A stretch of DNA of 64,000 nucleotides from Hufsiella ginkgonis (GTDB lineage: Bacteria; Bacteroidota; Bacteroidia; Sphingobacteriales; Sphingobacteriaceae). The translations under genes and the position numbers were made by a program. Location: NCBI RefSeq assembly GCF_009834915.1, contig NZ_WVHS01000003.1:372001-436000 (forward strand). Reading direction: 5' to 3'. This document shows, piece by piece, positions 29,000 to 38,324 of the stretch (position 1 is the first letter of the stretch; each line of letters starts with the position of its first letter). Below the pieces are notes generated by a model. It searched no databases and had not been told where the DNA came from. It worked only from the letters and a program-made list of their open reading frames with translations.

Positions 29000-29464
29000 T
29001 CAGAAATCTTCGGCAGGCGTGGTAAACCAGATCCTGGAGCCTCTCCCTGCAATGCTTTCCGCACCCATCGTCCCCTGGTGGTTCCTGATCATTTCCGCGG
29101 CCGCCGCAAGGCTATGTCCCGTACCGTGGTCCCGGTCTTGATCGAAGATAAAAGGGATTTCTTCCACGGGAATAGCGCTACCGAAATCGGTCACGGTTAT
29201 TTTAACGGCGCCTTTTAGTTTGCTTGCGGTGATGATGATCATTTTGCCATCGGCAGACCGTTTTGCCGCAAACGAAACCAGTGTATTGATCACCTGTCCG
29301 AGATGTTCGCGGTCGGCAAAAACCCTGGCATCGGTATGGCATTCGCCAAAGAGCTCGTGACAAGGCGCGTAATCCAGTGAATGGCTGCATTCGTCAATCA
29401 GTTCCCTAATGGGAAAGGAGGTTTTCGAGAGGTGCTCAGCGCCGGATCCCTGGGTAGTTGTCAT
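29000..29464 (-). CDS. Stand-alone GHKL ATPase-like domain protein
   Basis: This 154-residue protein consists almost only of a histidine-kinase-type ATPase domain: DREHLGQVINTLVSFAAKRS (N box), VTDFGSAIP (G1-like) and HGTGHSLAAAAEMIRNHQGTMGAES (G2). There is no histidine-bearing DHp domain, sensor or receiver. The N box lacks the second Asn (VSF for the usual SNA), so ATP binding may be weakened. It could be a kinase relic or an anti-sigma/partner-type GHKL protein. It is divergent from the desaturase gene. Confidence 0.7.
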   Translation of the reverse strand: MTTTQGSGAEHLSKTSFPIRELIDECSHSLDYAPCHELFGECHTDARVFADREHLGQVINTLVSFAAKRSADGKMIIITASKLKGAVKITVTDFGSAIPVEEIPFIFDQDRDHGTGHSLAAAAEMIRNHQGTMGAESIAGRGSRIWFTTPAEDF

Positions 29465-29536
29465 GTAATAAAGATAACAGTAAAAAACTAAGCATGTTTT
29501 TACTGTCGTTTTAAGATAATATATTTCTTCTTTAAA

Positions 29537-29544
29537 TAATTTTG
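29537..29544 (+). promoter_or_regulatory. Putative -7 element for the desaturase gene
   Basis: TAATTTTG matches the Bacteroidota TAnnTTTG element in a very AT-rich intergenic region, 61 nt before the desaturase ATG. Confidence 0.4.
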
Positions 29545-29605
29545 TTTTATAAAATAAAGATGGTTTAAATTTCGTTAATTTAGTAAAATCAAAGCGCCCT
29601 ATTGC

Positions 29606-30676
29606 ATGTCAAAAGTTACCTTCAATAATACCAACAGTCCTTTTTTTAAGTCGTTAAAAGAGAAGGTAAACAATTACTTCGAAGAGACGCAGCTCCCCCG
29701 AACAGGCGGCAGGAAGCTCTTTATTAAGGGGATGTATATTATACTTTCCGCTATTGCGATCTATGTGGCGCTTGTTTTTTTCACGCCTCCGGCGCCGGTC
29801 GCCATCCTGCTCTGTTGCTTATTTGGCTGTAATATGGCGGCTATCGGTTTTAATATCATGCACGAAGGCGGGCACGGCAGCTTTTCCAGCCATAAGTGGA
29901 TCAATGAATTTTCAGGTTATTCGCTGAACGTGCTGGGCGGCACCATCCATTTCTGGAAGCAGAAACACAACATCGATCACCATACCTATACCAATATCAA
30001 GGGGATGGACCACGATATCGACGTTCAGTTTATGCGTTTACACGCTGAACAGCCAAAACACTGGTACCACCGTTTCCAGCACCTGTATTTCGTATTGTTG
30101 TACGGCATCTCTTACATGGCGTGGATATTATACGAAGATTTTGTCAAGTATTTCTCCGGTAAGATGGGAAAGGTCGGTCCGAAAAGAAAGCTGGAGGTAA
30201 AAGAGCACCTGATCTTTTGGCTCACCAAAGCCACTTATGTTTTTATCTACCTGGTATTGCCGTTGATAATGGTGGGATGGTTAGAAACGTTGATCGGTTA
30301 CACCATTGCTTGTGTGGTTTGCGGGTTAGTGATCAGCACGGTGTTCCAATTGGCACATGTGGTAGAAGGCACCCAATTTCCTGAGCCCGACGAGCAAACC
30401 AATAAGATCCAGAAAGAATGGGCGATACACCAGGTGAGTACCACGGCTAATTTTGCCACCCGGAGCAAGATAGTATCCTGGTTCCTGGGCGGGTTGAATT
30501 TCCAGGTGGAGCATCACCTTTTCCCGGGCATCAGCCATGTTCATTACCCCCAGATCAATAAACTGGTGAAAGAAACCTGTCATGAATTCAGCGTGGCTTA
30601 CCTGGAGCACCGTACCATGGCCGGCGCCATATTGTCGCATTTGCTGCATATCAAAAAACTGGGAAGCGTAGCGTAG
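29606..30676 (+). CDS. Membrane fatty acid desaturase
   Basis: This 356-residue integral membrane di-iron desaturase has the three histidine boxes HEGGH (about 91-95), HNIDHH (about 118-123) and QVEHH (about 300-304), and four main membrane helices. The QxxHH third box is typical of front-end or linoleoyl-CoA-type desaturases. It introduces a double bond in an acyl chain at the membrane. A strong AT-rich promoter region precedes it. Confidence 0.92.
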   Translation: MSKVTFNNTNSPFFKSLKEKVNNYFEETQLPRTGGRKLFIKGMYIILSAIAIYVALVFFTPPAPVAILLCCLFGCNMAAIGFNIMHEGGHGSFSSHKWINEFSGYSLNVLGGTIHFWKQKHNIDHHTYTNIKGMDHDIDVQFMRLHAEQPKHWYHRFQHLYFVLLYGISYMAWILYEDFVKYFSGKMGKVGPKRKLEVKEHLIFWLTKATYVFIYLVLPLIMVGWLETLIGYTIACVVCGLVISTVFQLAHVVEGTQFPEPDEQTNKIQKEWAIHQVSTTANFATRSKIVSWFLGGLNFQVEHHLFPGISHVHYPQINKLVKETCHEFSVAYLEHRTMAGAILSHLLHIKKLGSVA

Positions 30677-30765
30677 CCGGTCACCTTATCCCGCGCAGGC
30701 TGCAATTGTAATGTTTGCGTGAACCTAAGCTAAATAGCGGGTTATTTCGCTATTTTACAGCGGAT

Positions 30766-31875
30766 ATGAACCACGCAAAATCAACGGTTGCGGTATGCTT
30801 GTTATGCTCATTTTTAGCGGTAGATGCCGCTGCACAATCGCCATTCCAGGGCCTGGAACACCTGTTTACACAGCCTAAATCTTATCCCGCTTCATTTACT
30901 GCCCGACCCCCTGTGATAGACGGGGAGGTTAGCGATGCCGCCTGGGCAACCGTTGCCTGGTCATCGTCATTCGTGGATATAGAGGGCGACAAGAAACCAT
31001 CCCCGCGCTTTGATACCCGGATTAAGATGCTTTGGAACGACACCTGCCTGTTTATTGCGGCAGAGCTAAAAGAGCCGCATGTTTGGGCGAACCTTAGGAA
31101 ACACGATGAAGTGGTGTTTTACGATAATGATTTCGAGGTATTTATCGATCCCGACAACAATACCCACCAGTATTACGAGATCGAAGTAAACGCCCTTAAT
31201 ACCATCTTCGATCTTTTTATGCCAAAGCCTTACCGGAACGGAAGCGGGGCGCTTATCCCATACGATACCCCGGGAATGAAGACCGCGGTAAAAGTGCACG
31301 GTACATTGAACGATCCCTCAGACACCGACCAGGGCTGGACGGTAGAGATGCGCATTCCTTTCCGCGCGATCAGTATGGGTAACGGGGCGCAGGTTCCTCA
31401 GCCAGGAGCGGTGTGGCGCATTAATTTTTCGCGCGTGGAGTGGGATACCGGGATCATCGGCGGGAAATACGTGAAGAAAAAAGACGGCAAAGGACGTACT
31501 TTGCCTGAGAATAACTGGGTATGGTCTCCCCAGGGAGTGGTTAATATGCATTATCCCGAACGCTGGGGTTATCTTCAGTTCGTAAAACCCGGCACGGAGC
31601 CGCAGCCTTTTAAATTTCCCCATGCCGAACTGCGAAAACAGTACTTATGGTTGGTTTATTACAAACAAAAAGCGTATTTTGAAAGGGCCGGGAAGTACGC
31701 GCCTACGCTGACAGAATTGGGAATAAGCGGTGAGCCGCAGGTTGAAAACCAACTGAATAGGATCATGATGGAGACCGCAGGCCGGCAGTTCAACGCCACC
31801 ATAACCGAAGACGGCGGCGAGACGTGGAGTATTAATGATGAAGGATTAATTCAAACGGGAAGGACATCAAAATGA
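30766..31875 (+). CDS. CBM9-like carbohydrate-binding secreted protein
   Basis: From the ATG at 30766 (signal peptide ending AVDAAAQ) the protein has 369 residues. A CBM9-like beta-sandwich (about 45-260) shows ARPPVIDGEVSDAAWATVAW, DTRIKMLWNDTCLFIAAEL, DNDFEVFIDPDNN and PFRAISMG. The C-terminal ~100 residues are helical. It binds glycans or is part of a larger hydrolase system. Its stop overlaps the start of the next gene (ATGA), so it is coupled to the GHL10-type protein. Confidence 0.85.
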   Translation: MNHAKSTVAVCLLCSFLAVDAAAQSPFQGLEHLFTQPKSYPASFTARPPVIDGEVSDAAWATVAWSSSFVDIEGDKKPSPRFDTRIKMLWNDTCLFIAAELKEPHVWANLRKHDEVVFYDNDFEVFIDPDNNTHQYYEIEVNALNTIFDLFMPKPYRNGSGALIPYDTPGMKTAVKVHGTLNDPSDTDQGWTVEMRIPFRAISMGNGAQVPQPGAVWRINFSRVEWDTGIIGGKYVKKKDGKGRTLPENNWVWSPQGVVNMHYPERWGYLQFVKPGTEPQPFKFPHAELRKQYLWLVYYKQKAYFERAGKYAPTLTELGISGEPQVENQLNRIMMETAGRQFNATITEDGGETWSINDEGLIQTGRTSK

Positions 31876-32951
31876 CCAGCAGAAGAGACTTTGTAAAAAA
31901 GAGCGTGCTGGCCGGGCTGGCATCCGCGGTTCCGGCAGGCGCCGTAAGCGCTACCGATAACGACCCGGTGAAGACATCGTCGCGTAAGCATTGGGTATGG
32001 ATCAATCCCAATGCAGCGGATAAAGACGCCGACCTGGTTGCCCGGTATAGGCAATACTATGAAGCCGGCATCCGGGCTATTTTCTTTGAAGCCGACAGCG
32101 AAAAGCATTACCGCATCGCTAAGTCGCAAAAACTCGAGGCTCACCGGTGGATGTGGACCATGAACAGGGGTGAAAAATCGTTGCTGTCTGCACATCCCGA
32201 ATGGTATAGCCGCAACCGCAAAGGCGAGTCCTGTGCAGATAAACCTCCATATGTGAACTATTACCGCTGGCTTTGTCCTTCCCGGGAGGAGGTGAAGCAA
32301 TACCTGGAAGCCGATGTGAAGAGTATTCTCGCGAAAGATTACGTGGATGGCATTCACCTGGATTACGTGCGGTTTTGCGACGTGATCCTGCCGGTAAACC
32401 TTTGGGCTAACTACAAGCTTGACCAAACAAAGGAGCTGCCGGAATACGATTATTGCTACTGCGAGGTATGCCGTGCGGGGTTCAAGGAGTGGCGGGGCGA
32501 AGACATTAGCGCTATCCAGTACCCGGAGGCAAGCTTATCCTGGCGTTTGTTTCGCTACCAGGCAATCACCAACGTGGTGAACCGGTTGGCGAAAGTGGCA
32601 AATTCATATAAAAAGCCCATTACCGCTGCTGTTTTTCCTACACCGGAAGTCGCCCGCCGCAATGTGCGCCAGGATTGGGTGAACTGGAACCTCGACGGCG
32701 TTTGCCCGATGATATACCACGGGTTTTACAAAGAGCCGGTAGCCTGGATCGGCGATGCGGTACATGAAGGCGTGAATGCCCTGCACGGCAAATACCCGCT
32801 TTACGCAGGTATTTACCTTCCGGATTTTAAGAACCCGCAGGAAGTAAAGCAAGGTATCGAGTATGCGTTAAAAAACGGCGCTGCGGGCGTATCGATCTTC
32901 GGCAACGTAACCCCCGAAGTGCTCTATGCGTTAAAAACCGCGACTGTATAG
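31872..32951 (+). CDS. Putative glycoside hydrolase, GHL10/DUF-type TIM barrel, Tat-type signal
   Basis: This 359-residue protein begins with a twin-arginine-like signal (MTSRRDFVKKSVLAGLASA). A TIM-barrel domain related to the family-10-like hydrolases (GHL) follows; the conserved VDGIHLDYVRFCD contains the Asp pair of the family, and YLYAGIYLPDF-like and GAAGVSIFGN strands follow. The substrate is unknown. It is coupled to the CBM9 gene and faces the chitin genes, so a glycan target is likely. Confidence 0.75.
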   Translation: MTSRRDFVKKSVLAGLASAVPAGAVSATDNDPVKTSSRKHWVWINPNAADKDADLVARYRQYYEAGIRAIFFEADSEKHYRIAKSQKLEAHRWMWTMNRGEKSLLSAHPEWYSRNRKGESCADKPPYVNYYRWLCPSREEVKQYLEADVKSILAKDYVDGIHLDYVRFCDVILPVNLWANYKLDQTKELPEYDYCYCEVCRAGFKEWRGEDISAIQYPEASLSWRLFRYQAITNVVNRLAKVANSYKKPITAAVFPTPEVARRNVRQDWVNWNLDGVCPMIYHGFYKEPVAWIGDAVHEGVNALHGKYPLYAGIYLPDFKNPQEVKQGIEYALKNGAAGVSIFGNVTPEVLYALKTATV

Positions 32952-33794
32952 TTATTTCCTGCGGGATCCCAGCCACAAAAGGGAGTTGATGAGGAGCTTG
33001 TTTTGCGTCTCGTTATCAAACGTGAACGAGAGTGCTTGGTTGGTTTTTCCGTAATCCATGTCGTTGTGGCCCATGTTTACGTATACCATGCGAAATTTTT
33101 TGTTGGTCCACACTACCGGGTAATACCCGCTGTGCCAGATCTCGTATTCTTTAGGGCCTGTGCCCAGGGGGAAGCTGGTGGAATCGATAGCGAGCAGGAT
33201 ATCGATATCAGGGTTGGCTTTAAGATCGTTGCTCCAGCGGTACCACTCGTTTGGCGAAGATTTAAATGTTCCCGGTAATCCTTTCATGGTAGGATGTTTG
33301 GCGTTTTCAACACGCAGCACAGCGGATGTTGGCCGCCAGGTATTGCTTTTATATTGTCCCGAGCCGAGGAACACGTTGTGGAACCAGTCCCAGTTTTGCG
33401 GGTAAGCGGATGGACTGAGTGCGAAGGCCGAGAAGTGGAAGCCCATCCAGGCGCCGCCATTTTCCATGTAATGCTGGAATGCCTCACGCTGCGCCGGTTT
33501 CTCGGGCCGGGTATCCAGGAACAATATCACCTGGTACTTGGCGAGGAACTCCGCATTCATGTTATCCCAGTTCGAAGTAGAATCGTAGGTGAAGTGGTAC
33601 TTTTCGGCCATTTTAGGGAACCATTGGTTGGCTTCGTGAACGTAACTGATATGTGCCAGGTCGCTTTTGCCGGTGTAAAAGGCGATCACGTTAAATTTTG
33701 ATTTGCCGCTTTGCGCGCGAACCGGGGAGAAGGCAGCCAGGATAACCAGCAAACCGGCGATGGTCTTGCCGGCGGTGTTAAAAACTGAAGGCAT
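32952..33794 (-). CDS. ThuA domain secreted protein
   Basis: From the ATG at 33794 the protein has 280 residues: a signal peptide ending SPVRAQ, then a ThuA domain of the class-I glutamine-amidotransferase-like fold (FNVIAFYTGKSDLAHISYVHEA, YQVILFLDTRP, GGAWMGFHFSAFA, NEWYRWSNDLKAN, PVVWTNKKFRMVYVNMGHND). ThuA proteins are linked to sugar catabolism through keto-sugar derivatives, though the chemistry is unclear. Two more ThuA domains occur at 49.4-52.7 kb. Its start lies inside the remnant gene next door. Confidence 0.85.
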   Translation of the reverse strand: MPSVFNTAGKTIAGLLVILAAFSPVRAQSGKSKFNVIAFYTGKSDLAHISYVHEANQWFPKMAEKYHFTYDSTSNWDNMNAEFLAKYQVILFLDTRPEKPAQREAFQHYMENGGAWMGFHFSAFALSPSAYPQNWDWFHNVFLGSGQYKSNTWRPTSAVLRVENAKHPTMKGLPGTFKSSPNEWYRWSNDLKANPDIDILLAIDSTSFPLGTGPKEYEIWHSGYYPVVWTNKKFRMVYVNMGHNDMDYGKTNQALSFTFDNETQNKLLINSLLWLGSRRK

Positions 33795-34227
33795 ATGGTT
33801 GTAATAAGGGATTAATATTTCTTTTTTGTTTGCCGTAGGAAGTAAAACGTTGGCCTTCTTTCTGACTTTCGTAATCGAGCCTGGCCCAATGTTCATCTTT
33901 TGCTTGGTTCATTACGCGGGCCTCGTGGCGTCTTTGAATCCTGCGAGGGTCCGTTTCATTAAGGTGCCATACACAGGTAACGCCCATGCCGGTATCGAGC
34001 ACCGCCTGTGAATCGTTTGCTGAGGCTGCACCCGCGTTTCCCCGGTAAAGGTAAATGGCCTGTGAACTGCCGTTCCCTTTCACGGATGAGAGCAGCACCC
34101 GGATCAATGCGGTCTTTTTTACGAAGCGCCATTTGCCGAGGTCTCCAGCCGCCAACTCCGGCGAAAGCAGGAGCACCGTTATAAAGAGGGTGGCGCCCCG
34201 GGTAAGCCATGTGCGGTTTATCTTCAT
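33778..34227 (-). pseudogene. Decayed DUF2341/LamG surface protein gene
   Basis: The frame is open for 149 codons but looks like a collapsed larger gene. After a signal peptide (TRGATLFITVLLLSPELAAG) it contains a piece of a DUF2341 domain (SVKGNGSSQAIYLYRGN, GVTCVWHLNE). Next comes a stretch that makes sense only in another frame (TLAGFKDAT), then the tail of a LamG/DUF2341 protein (ARVMNQAKDEHWARLDYESQK). Intact relatives have several hundred residues between these segments. Near the 3' end a CAAAAAAG run with one base missing would explain why the natural stop is skipped. It probably once bound or cleaved glycans at the cell surface. Confidence 0.7.
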
Positions 34228-35198
34228 TGTTTCTTATAAGCTTTTACGGTATCGTCAATCGCTTTTAACAGGGAATACTGGTCGTAGGTATCGTATGACA
34301 GTGCCCAGATCATGATCCCGGCGGCCTGGTCCATGGCGAGCTTTGTTTTCTTCTGGATGGTTGGGATGCCATTATGGTAGAAAATGTCGCCCAACTCGTC
34401 TTTCGAATAGGCATCCGGGTACACTTTAATGATCTCGTTATAATTTTTGTAATCCATTTTGATCAGGTCGCGGAAGGCATGGCCGTAGAAAGGGACGCCT
34501 ACGATGAGCTGGTCGCGCCGAGCCCCGCGTTTCGCCCATTTGTCGAGGCCACGCTGCGCGTATTCGTAGGAGGCATGCTGCCCCGGGTTATTGGGCGTCC
34601 ACGCGCCGGTAGCGTCGTACGACATGATATTGATCCAGTCGAACAGCGGTATGGTCGAATCGCTGAAACGATCGCTGGCATCGCCGTTTAAGGCCGCGGT
34701 AACGAGCATTTTTTGCGGACGAAGCGTATCACACAACTGCCGGATAAAAGCATCGTAGTCCTTGTTGATGGCTGGTCCCTCCAGGTCTACATCGATGCCC
34801 TGCAGCTTATTCCGTTTCAGAAAATCCGAGATGTTGTGTATAAACGAGGCGCGGGCCCCGGGTGTGGCGATCAATTTAAAGTAATTGAAACGCATGTTCC
34901 CGCTGGCAGACCCGCCGCCGAGCGAAACCAGCACTTTCACATTTTCTGCATGGGCGCGCGTAACCAGCTTTTCCATCCCGCGGTTGTTGCCACGGAAGTT
35001 CCCGGTGGTATCGGGGTTAATAAATGCCCAGTTGATGTGCGTCAGCTTCTTAAAATCGAGGCTGTCGATGTCTTTGTTCATATCGGCCCAGCCGGGGAAA
35101 TAGCCGATCACTTTAAAAGCGGGTTCCTGCGCCAGTGCGCGTGAACCGGTAAACAGCAAACCGCAAAACAGGAATGAAAGGTAATTTTTTATAGACAT
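34224..35198 (-). CDS. GH18 family glycoside hydrolase (chitinase-like)
   Basis: This 324-residue protein has a signal peptide (MSIKNYLSFLFCGLLFTGSRALA) and a single GH18 TIM barrel. The catalytic DxxDxDxE-type motif reads GIDVDLEG with the acid E140. KVIGYFPGWADMNKDID and KVLVSLGGGSASG are the other family strands, and IMSYDATGAW matches the substrate-assist strand. It cleaves beta-1,4-GlcNAc linkages (chitin, chitooligosaccharides or possibly N-glycan cores). It overlaps the remnant gene by 4 bp and is divergent from the regulator gene. Confidence 0.9.
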   Translation of the reverse strand: MSIKNYLSFLFCGLLFTGSRALAQEPAFKVIGYFPGWADMNKDIDSLDFKKLTHINWAFINPDTTGNFRGNNRGMEKLVTRAHAENVKVLVSLGGGSASGNMRFNYFKLIATPGARASFIHNISDFLKRNKLQGIDVDLEGPAINKDYDAFIRQLCDTLRPQKMLVTAALNGDASDRFSDSTIPLFDWINIMSYDATGAWTPNNPGQHASYEYAQRGLDKWAKRGARRDQLIVGVPFYGHAFRDLIKMDYKNYNEIIKVYPDAYSKDELGDIFYHNGIPTIQKKTKLAMDQAAGIMIWALSYDTYDQYSLLKAIDDTVKAYKKQ

Positions 35199-35250
35199 AA
35201 GTATAATTGGCCGGATCTTTCTGACCCACTACAAACGTGCGGATTAGTTC

Positions 35251-35294
35251 TGTAGAGTTGTAGTTTTTACACACTACAATAACTCTACAACTAC
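35251..35294. promoter_or_regulatory. Putative operator between GH18 gene and regulator gene
   Basis: The left part reads TGTAGAGTTGTAG (35251-35263) on the plus strand. The right part (35274-35294) reads, on the minus strand, GTAG-N7-GTAG with the core GTAGAGTTATTGTAG. A related site lies before the first GH9 gene at 57070-57087, in the same orientation and at a similar distance from the start codon (about 76 versus 67 bp). A further CACTACAAAC half-site lies at 35227-35236. Confidence 0.55.
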
Positions 35295-35411
35295 CCGAAA
35301 TACAGGTTATATTACCATTTCCCGATTTTTTGATGCCCCTACAGTTAAGCTGATCCAAATTAATTATCCTTAATTTCGGGTTCAACATAACCATACCACC
35401 GTTCCAATTGC

Positions 35412-38324
35412 ATGAAGATCTTTTTTTCCCTGGTTATCTTTTTATTCCTGGTTCCTGGCTGTAGTTCCCTTTTTTCCGCACGCGCTCAGAATACCATTGG
35501 CTGGCCATCCGTTACCAATTACAGCAGCATGGATTACAAGGGAGGAGCCCAGACCTCCGATATTGCGCAGGACCAGAACGGCATTCTTTACTTTGCCAAT
35601 GACGATGGCCTCCTTACCTTTAACGGTCGCTACTGGAAGATTTATGCCCTGCCGAATAAGGCGCAGGTAAAAGCGATAGCGGTAGATAACGAAGGGCGCA
35701 TTTATGTGGGCGGACACGATGAGCTTGGCTACTTCGCTCCCGGAAAACAGGGAACACTTGTATTTCATTCACTCAGGAGCCTGGTGCCTGCCGGCGAGCG
35801 GCAATTCGCGGATATATGGAACATCGTATTTCATGGCAAAGAAGTTTTCTTTCGCACCAACGAGTCTATCTTCAGGTTAAAGGATAACAAGATCACCACC
35901 TTCGACGCCCCGGGCGGATGGCGGCTGCTCGCCAATGTGGGAACCCGCCTTTTTGCGGAGGATAAGCGCGACGGTTTTGTAACGTTTTCCGGCAATAAAT
36001 GGGTTCCCGTCATCCCCGGGGTCACCAATCACCTGAAGATAAAGGCAATTACCCTTTACAGGGGCGATACGCTGCTGGTTTATACCATGAAGGACGGCTT
36101 GTTCCTGCTTTCCGGAACCACCTTATTCCGGATGCCTTCGGAGGCGGACCCCTACCTTACCAGCGCGGTTGTAAACTGTGCACGGCAGATCAGCGCAGAC
36201 CGATTTATGGTGGGCACGATCTCCGGAGGTTGTTACATTATCGATCTGCATGGCAGGCTGGTACAGAAGTTCTCGCGGCGGGAGGGGATACAAAACAACA
36301 ATATCAAGAGCATTTTCCTGGACCGTGATCATAATCTATGGCTGGCGCTTGAAAATGGCGTCGATTTTATTGCCTATAGTAGCGCAGTCACCCGCATCCA
36401 TCCCGATAGGGAAGACCAGGTGAACTGCGGCGTCGTCCGTATTTTCGACGGAAAGCTGTTTGTAGGTACTTCCAACGGTCTTTATTTCGTTCCGCTAGAC
36501 TTTTCGAAAAGCGACCTGAGCTTTAGCAAGGGAACTTTTACACCTGTTCCTAATACCAAAGGGATGGTTTGGGGCCTGTCTGAGGTGAATCGTCAATTAT
36601 TGCTGGGACACAACGACGGCGGTTTCGCCATCCGCAATAATCAACCGGTACCGTTAACCACGCAGCATGGCGTATTTAATTTTTTTGCGCTCCCGGGCGG
36701 CGAAGCGCTCGCATCCACCTATACCGGGTTGGAGCTGCTGAGCTTCAAAGGCGGATCTTTTGCCGATGCGGGGAAGGTGAACGGAATTTACGAAGCATTG
36801 CGGTATGTGGCTATCGACAGGCAAACGGTTTGGGCATCCCATTCGTTCCGCGGCGTTTTCCGGCTCCGGTTGTCGGCCGATCACCGGTCGGTAGTGCCTG
36901 ACACGTTGTATGGTAAAACGTCGGGCTTGCCTTCCAATGTAAATAATTTCGTTTTCCCGGTAAGGGGCAGGGTAGTGATCGCTACCGGGAAAGGTATCTA
37001 CGAGTTTGATGAAACACACAAGCGATTTCGGCCATCGCCCTTGTTTAAGCCGGTATTTCAGGAAGAAAGCATCAGGTACCTGGTGGAAGACGACCGGAGT
37101 AATATCTGGTTTGTGAGTAACCAGCGGGTAGGCGTGGTAGATTTCCACAAACCGAATGGAAAGCAGCCATTTACTATCATTTATTTCCCCGAGATCACGG
37201 CACAAAACCAGGCTGGTTACGGATATATCTACCCGTATAACCAGGAGAATGTTTTTATCGGGTCTGGTAAAGGTGTATATCACCTTAATTACAGTAAATA
37301 TTCAGGCGACAAAGTGGCCCCGACTGTGAGCTTAAGTGCTGTAAAAGCGGTTTCCGGTAAGGATAGCCTGATCTTTGACGGTTATTTCTTTAACGGGAAA
37401 GGCGCATCGAAACAACAGGAGGCCGACCAGATCGTGAGCCTTCCCAGTCGCTGGAATTCCTTTCACTTCGAATATTCGCCGGGCCTGTATGGTCAGAACG
37501 ATCATGCTGAGTTTAGCTACCAGCTTTCGGGGTTTGACAAAGGATGGTCTGACTGGTCATCCAAAACGGAGAAAGATTATACCAATCTTCCTTATGGGAT
37601 GTATACCTTTTCCGTAAAGGTACGCAACAACCTGGGAGCGATTTCGAAACCGGTGCAATATACGTTCATCGTTCAGCCCGCATGGTACGAAACCGCCTGG
37701 GCCTATTTATGTTACGCCTTGCTGGCGGGATGGGTGATATACCTGTTAACGGGGCAGCAAAAAAAGCGGCTGGCGTTGCAGCAAAAGAAACACGAGGAAG
37801 AGCAGCAACGCCGCGCCTACCTGCACCAGCTGGAGCTCGACCGCACGGAGAAGGAGATCATTGCCCTGAAGAACGATAAGCTGGAATCGGATGTGATGTT
37901 CAAAAATAAGGAGCTGGCGACCATTACCATGCACCTGGTAGAAAGAGGAAAGCTGCTTTCGAAGATCCGCGATGAGCTGGCTGCGCTTCCCAGGAAAACG
38001 GACGGCTCCAATGAGTTCAGGTCCATTCTCCGGCTGTTAGCCGAAGCAGAGAAGGGCGATAAAGACTGGGAGCACTTCTCCACCTATTTTGACGAGGTGC
38101 ACCGCAACTTCCTCTCTAAGCTGAAGGCGTTGTATCCCGTTCTCAGCTCTACCGATCTGAAGTTATGCGCCTACCTGCGGATTAATCTCAGCTCGAAAGA
38201 GATTGCCCAGTTGATGAACATTTCGCTTAAAGGCGTGGAGATCAGTCGTTACCGGCTGAGAAAAAAACTAGGGCTCTCGCAGGAAGTGAACTTATTTGAT
38301 TTCCTGATGCAGGCCGCTAATTAA
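35412..38324 (+). CDS. Membrane-anchored beta-propeller / Y_Y_Y / LuxR-type regulator
   Basis: This 970-residue protein has a lipoprotein-like or signal N-terminus (VIFLFLVPGC) and a periplasmic two-component-regulator-type propeller (about 35-640). A triple-tyrosine Y_Y_Y domain follows (about 675-755: FSYQLSGFDKGWSDWS, TNLPYGMYTFSVKVRNN), then a single membrane helix (about 757-778), a charged coiled coil (about 780-850) and a C-terminal LuxR-like HTH (about 905-970: LSSKEIAQLMNISLKGVEISRYRLRKKLG). There is no kinase or receiver domain, so it would act as a one-component membrane regulator sensing a periplasmic glycan. It is divergent from GH18 and adjacent to the chitin/PTS operon. Confidence 0.88.
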   Translation: MKIFFSLVIFLFLVPGCSSLFSARAQNTIGWPSVTNYSSMDYKGGAQTSDIAQDQNGILYFANDDGLLTFNGRYWKIYALPNKAQVKAIAVDNEGRIYVGGHDELGYFAPGKQGTLVFHSLRSLVPAGERQFADIWNIVFHGKEVFFRTNESIFRLKDNKITTFDAPGGWRLLANVGTRLFAEDKRDGFVTFSGNKWVPVIPGVTNHLKIKAITLYRGDTLLVYTMKDGLFLLSGTTLFRMPSEADPYLTSAVVNCARQISADRFMVGTISGGCYIIDLHGRLVQKFSRREGIQNNNIKSIFLDRDHNLWLALENGVDFIAYSSAVTRIHPDREDQVNCGVVRIFDGKLFVGTSNGLYFVPLDFSKSDLSFSKGTFTPVPNTKGMVWGLSEVNRQLLLGHNDGGFAIRNNQPVPLTTQHGVFNFFALPGGEALASTYTGLELLSFKGGSFADAGKVNGIYEALRYVAIDRQTVWASHSFRGVFRLRLSADHRSVVPDTLYGKTSGLPSNVNNFVFPVRGRVVIATGKGIYEFDETHKRFRPSPLFKPVFQEESIRYLVEDDRSNIWFVSNQRVGVVDFHKPNGKQPFTIIYFPEITAQNQAGYGYIYPYNQENVFIGSGKGVYHLNYSKYSGDKVAPTVSLSAVKAVSGKDSLIFDGYFFNGKGASKQQEADQIVSLPSRWNSFHFEYSPGLYGQNDHAEFSYQLSGFDKGWSDWSSKTEKDYTNLPYGMYTFSVKVRNNLGAISKPVQYTFIVQPAWYETAWAYLCYALLAGWVIYLLTGQQKKRLALQQKKHEEEQQRRAYLHQLELDRTEKEIIALKNDKLESDVMFKNKELATITMHLVERGKLLSKIRDELAALPRKTDGSNEFRSILRLLAEAEKGDKDWEHFSTYFDEVHRNFLSKLKALYPVLSSTDLKLCAYLRINLSSKEIAQLMNISLKGVEISRYRLRKKLGLSQEVNLFDFLMQAAN

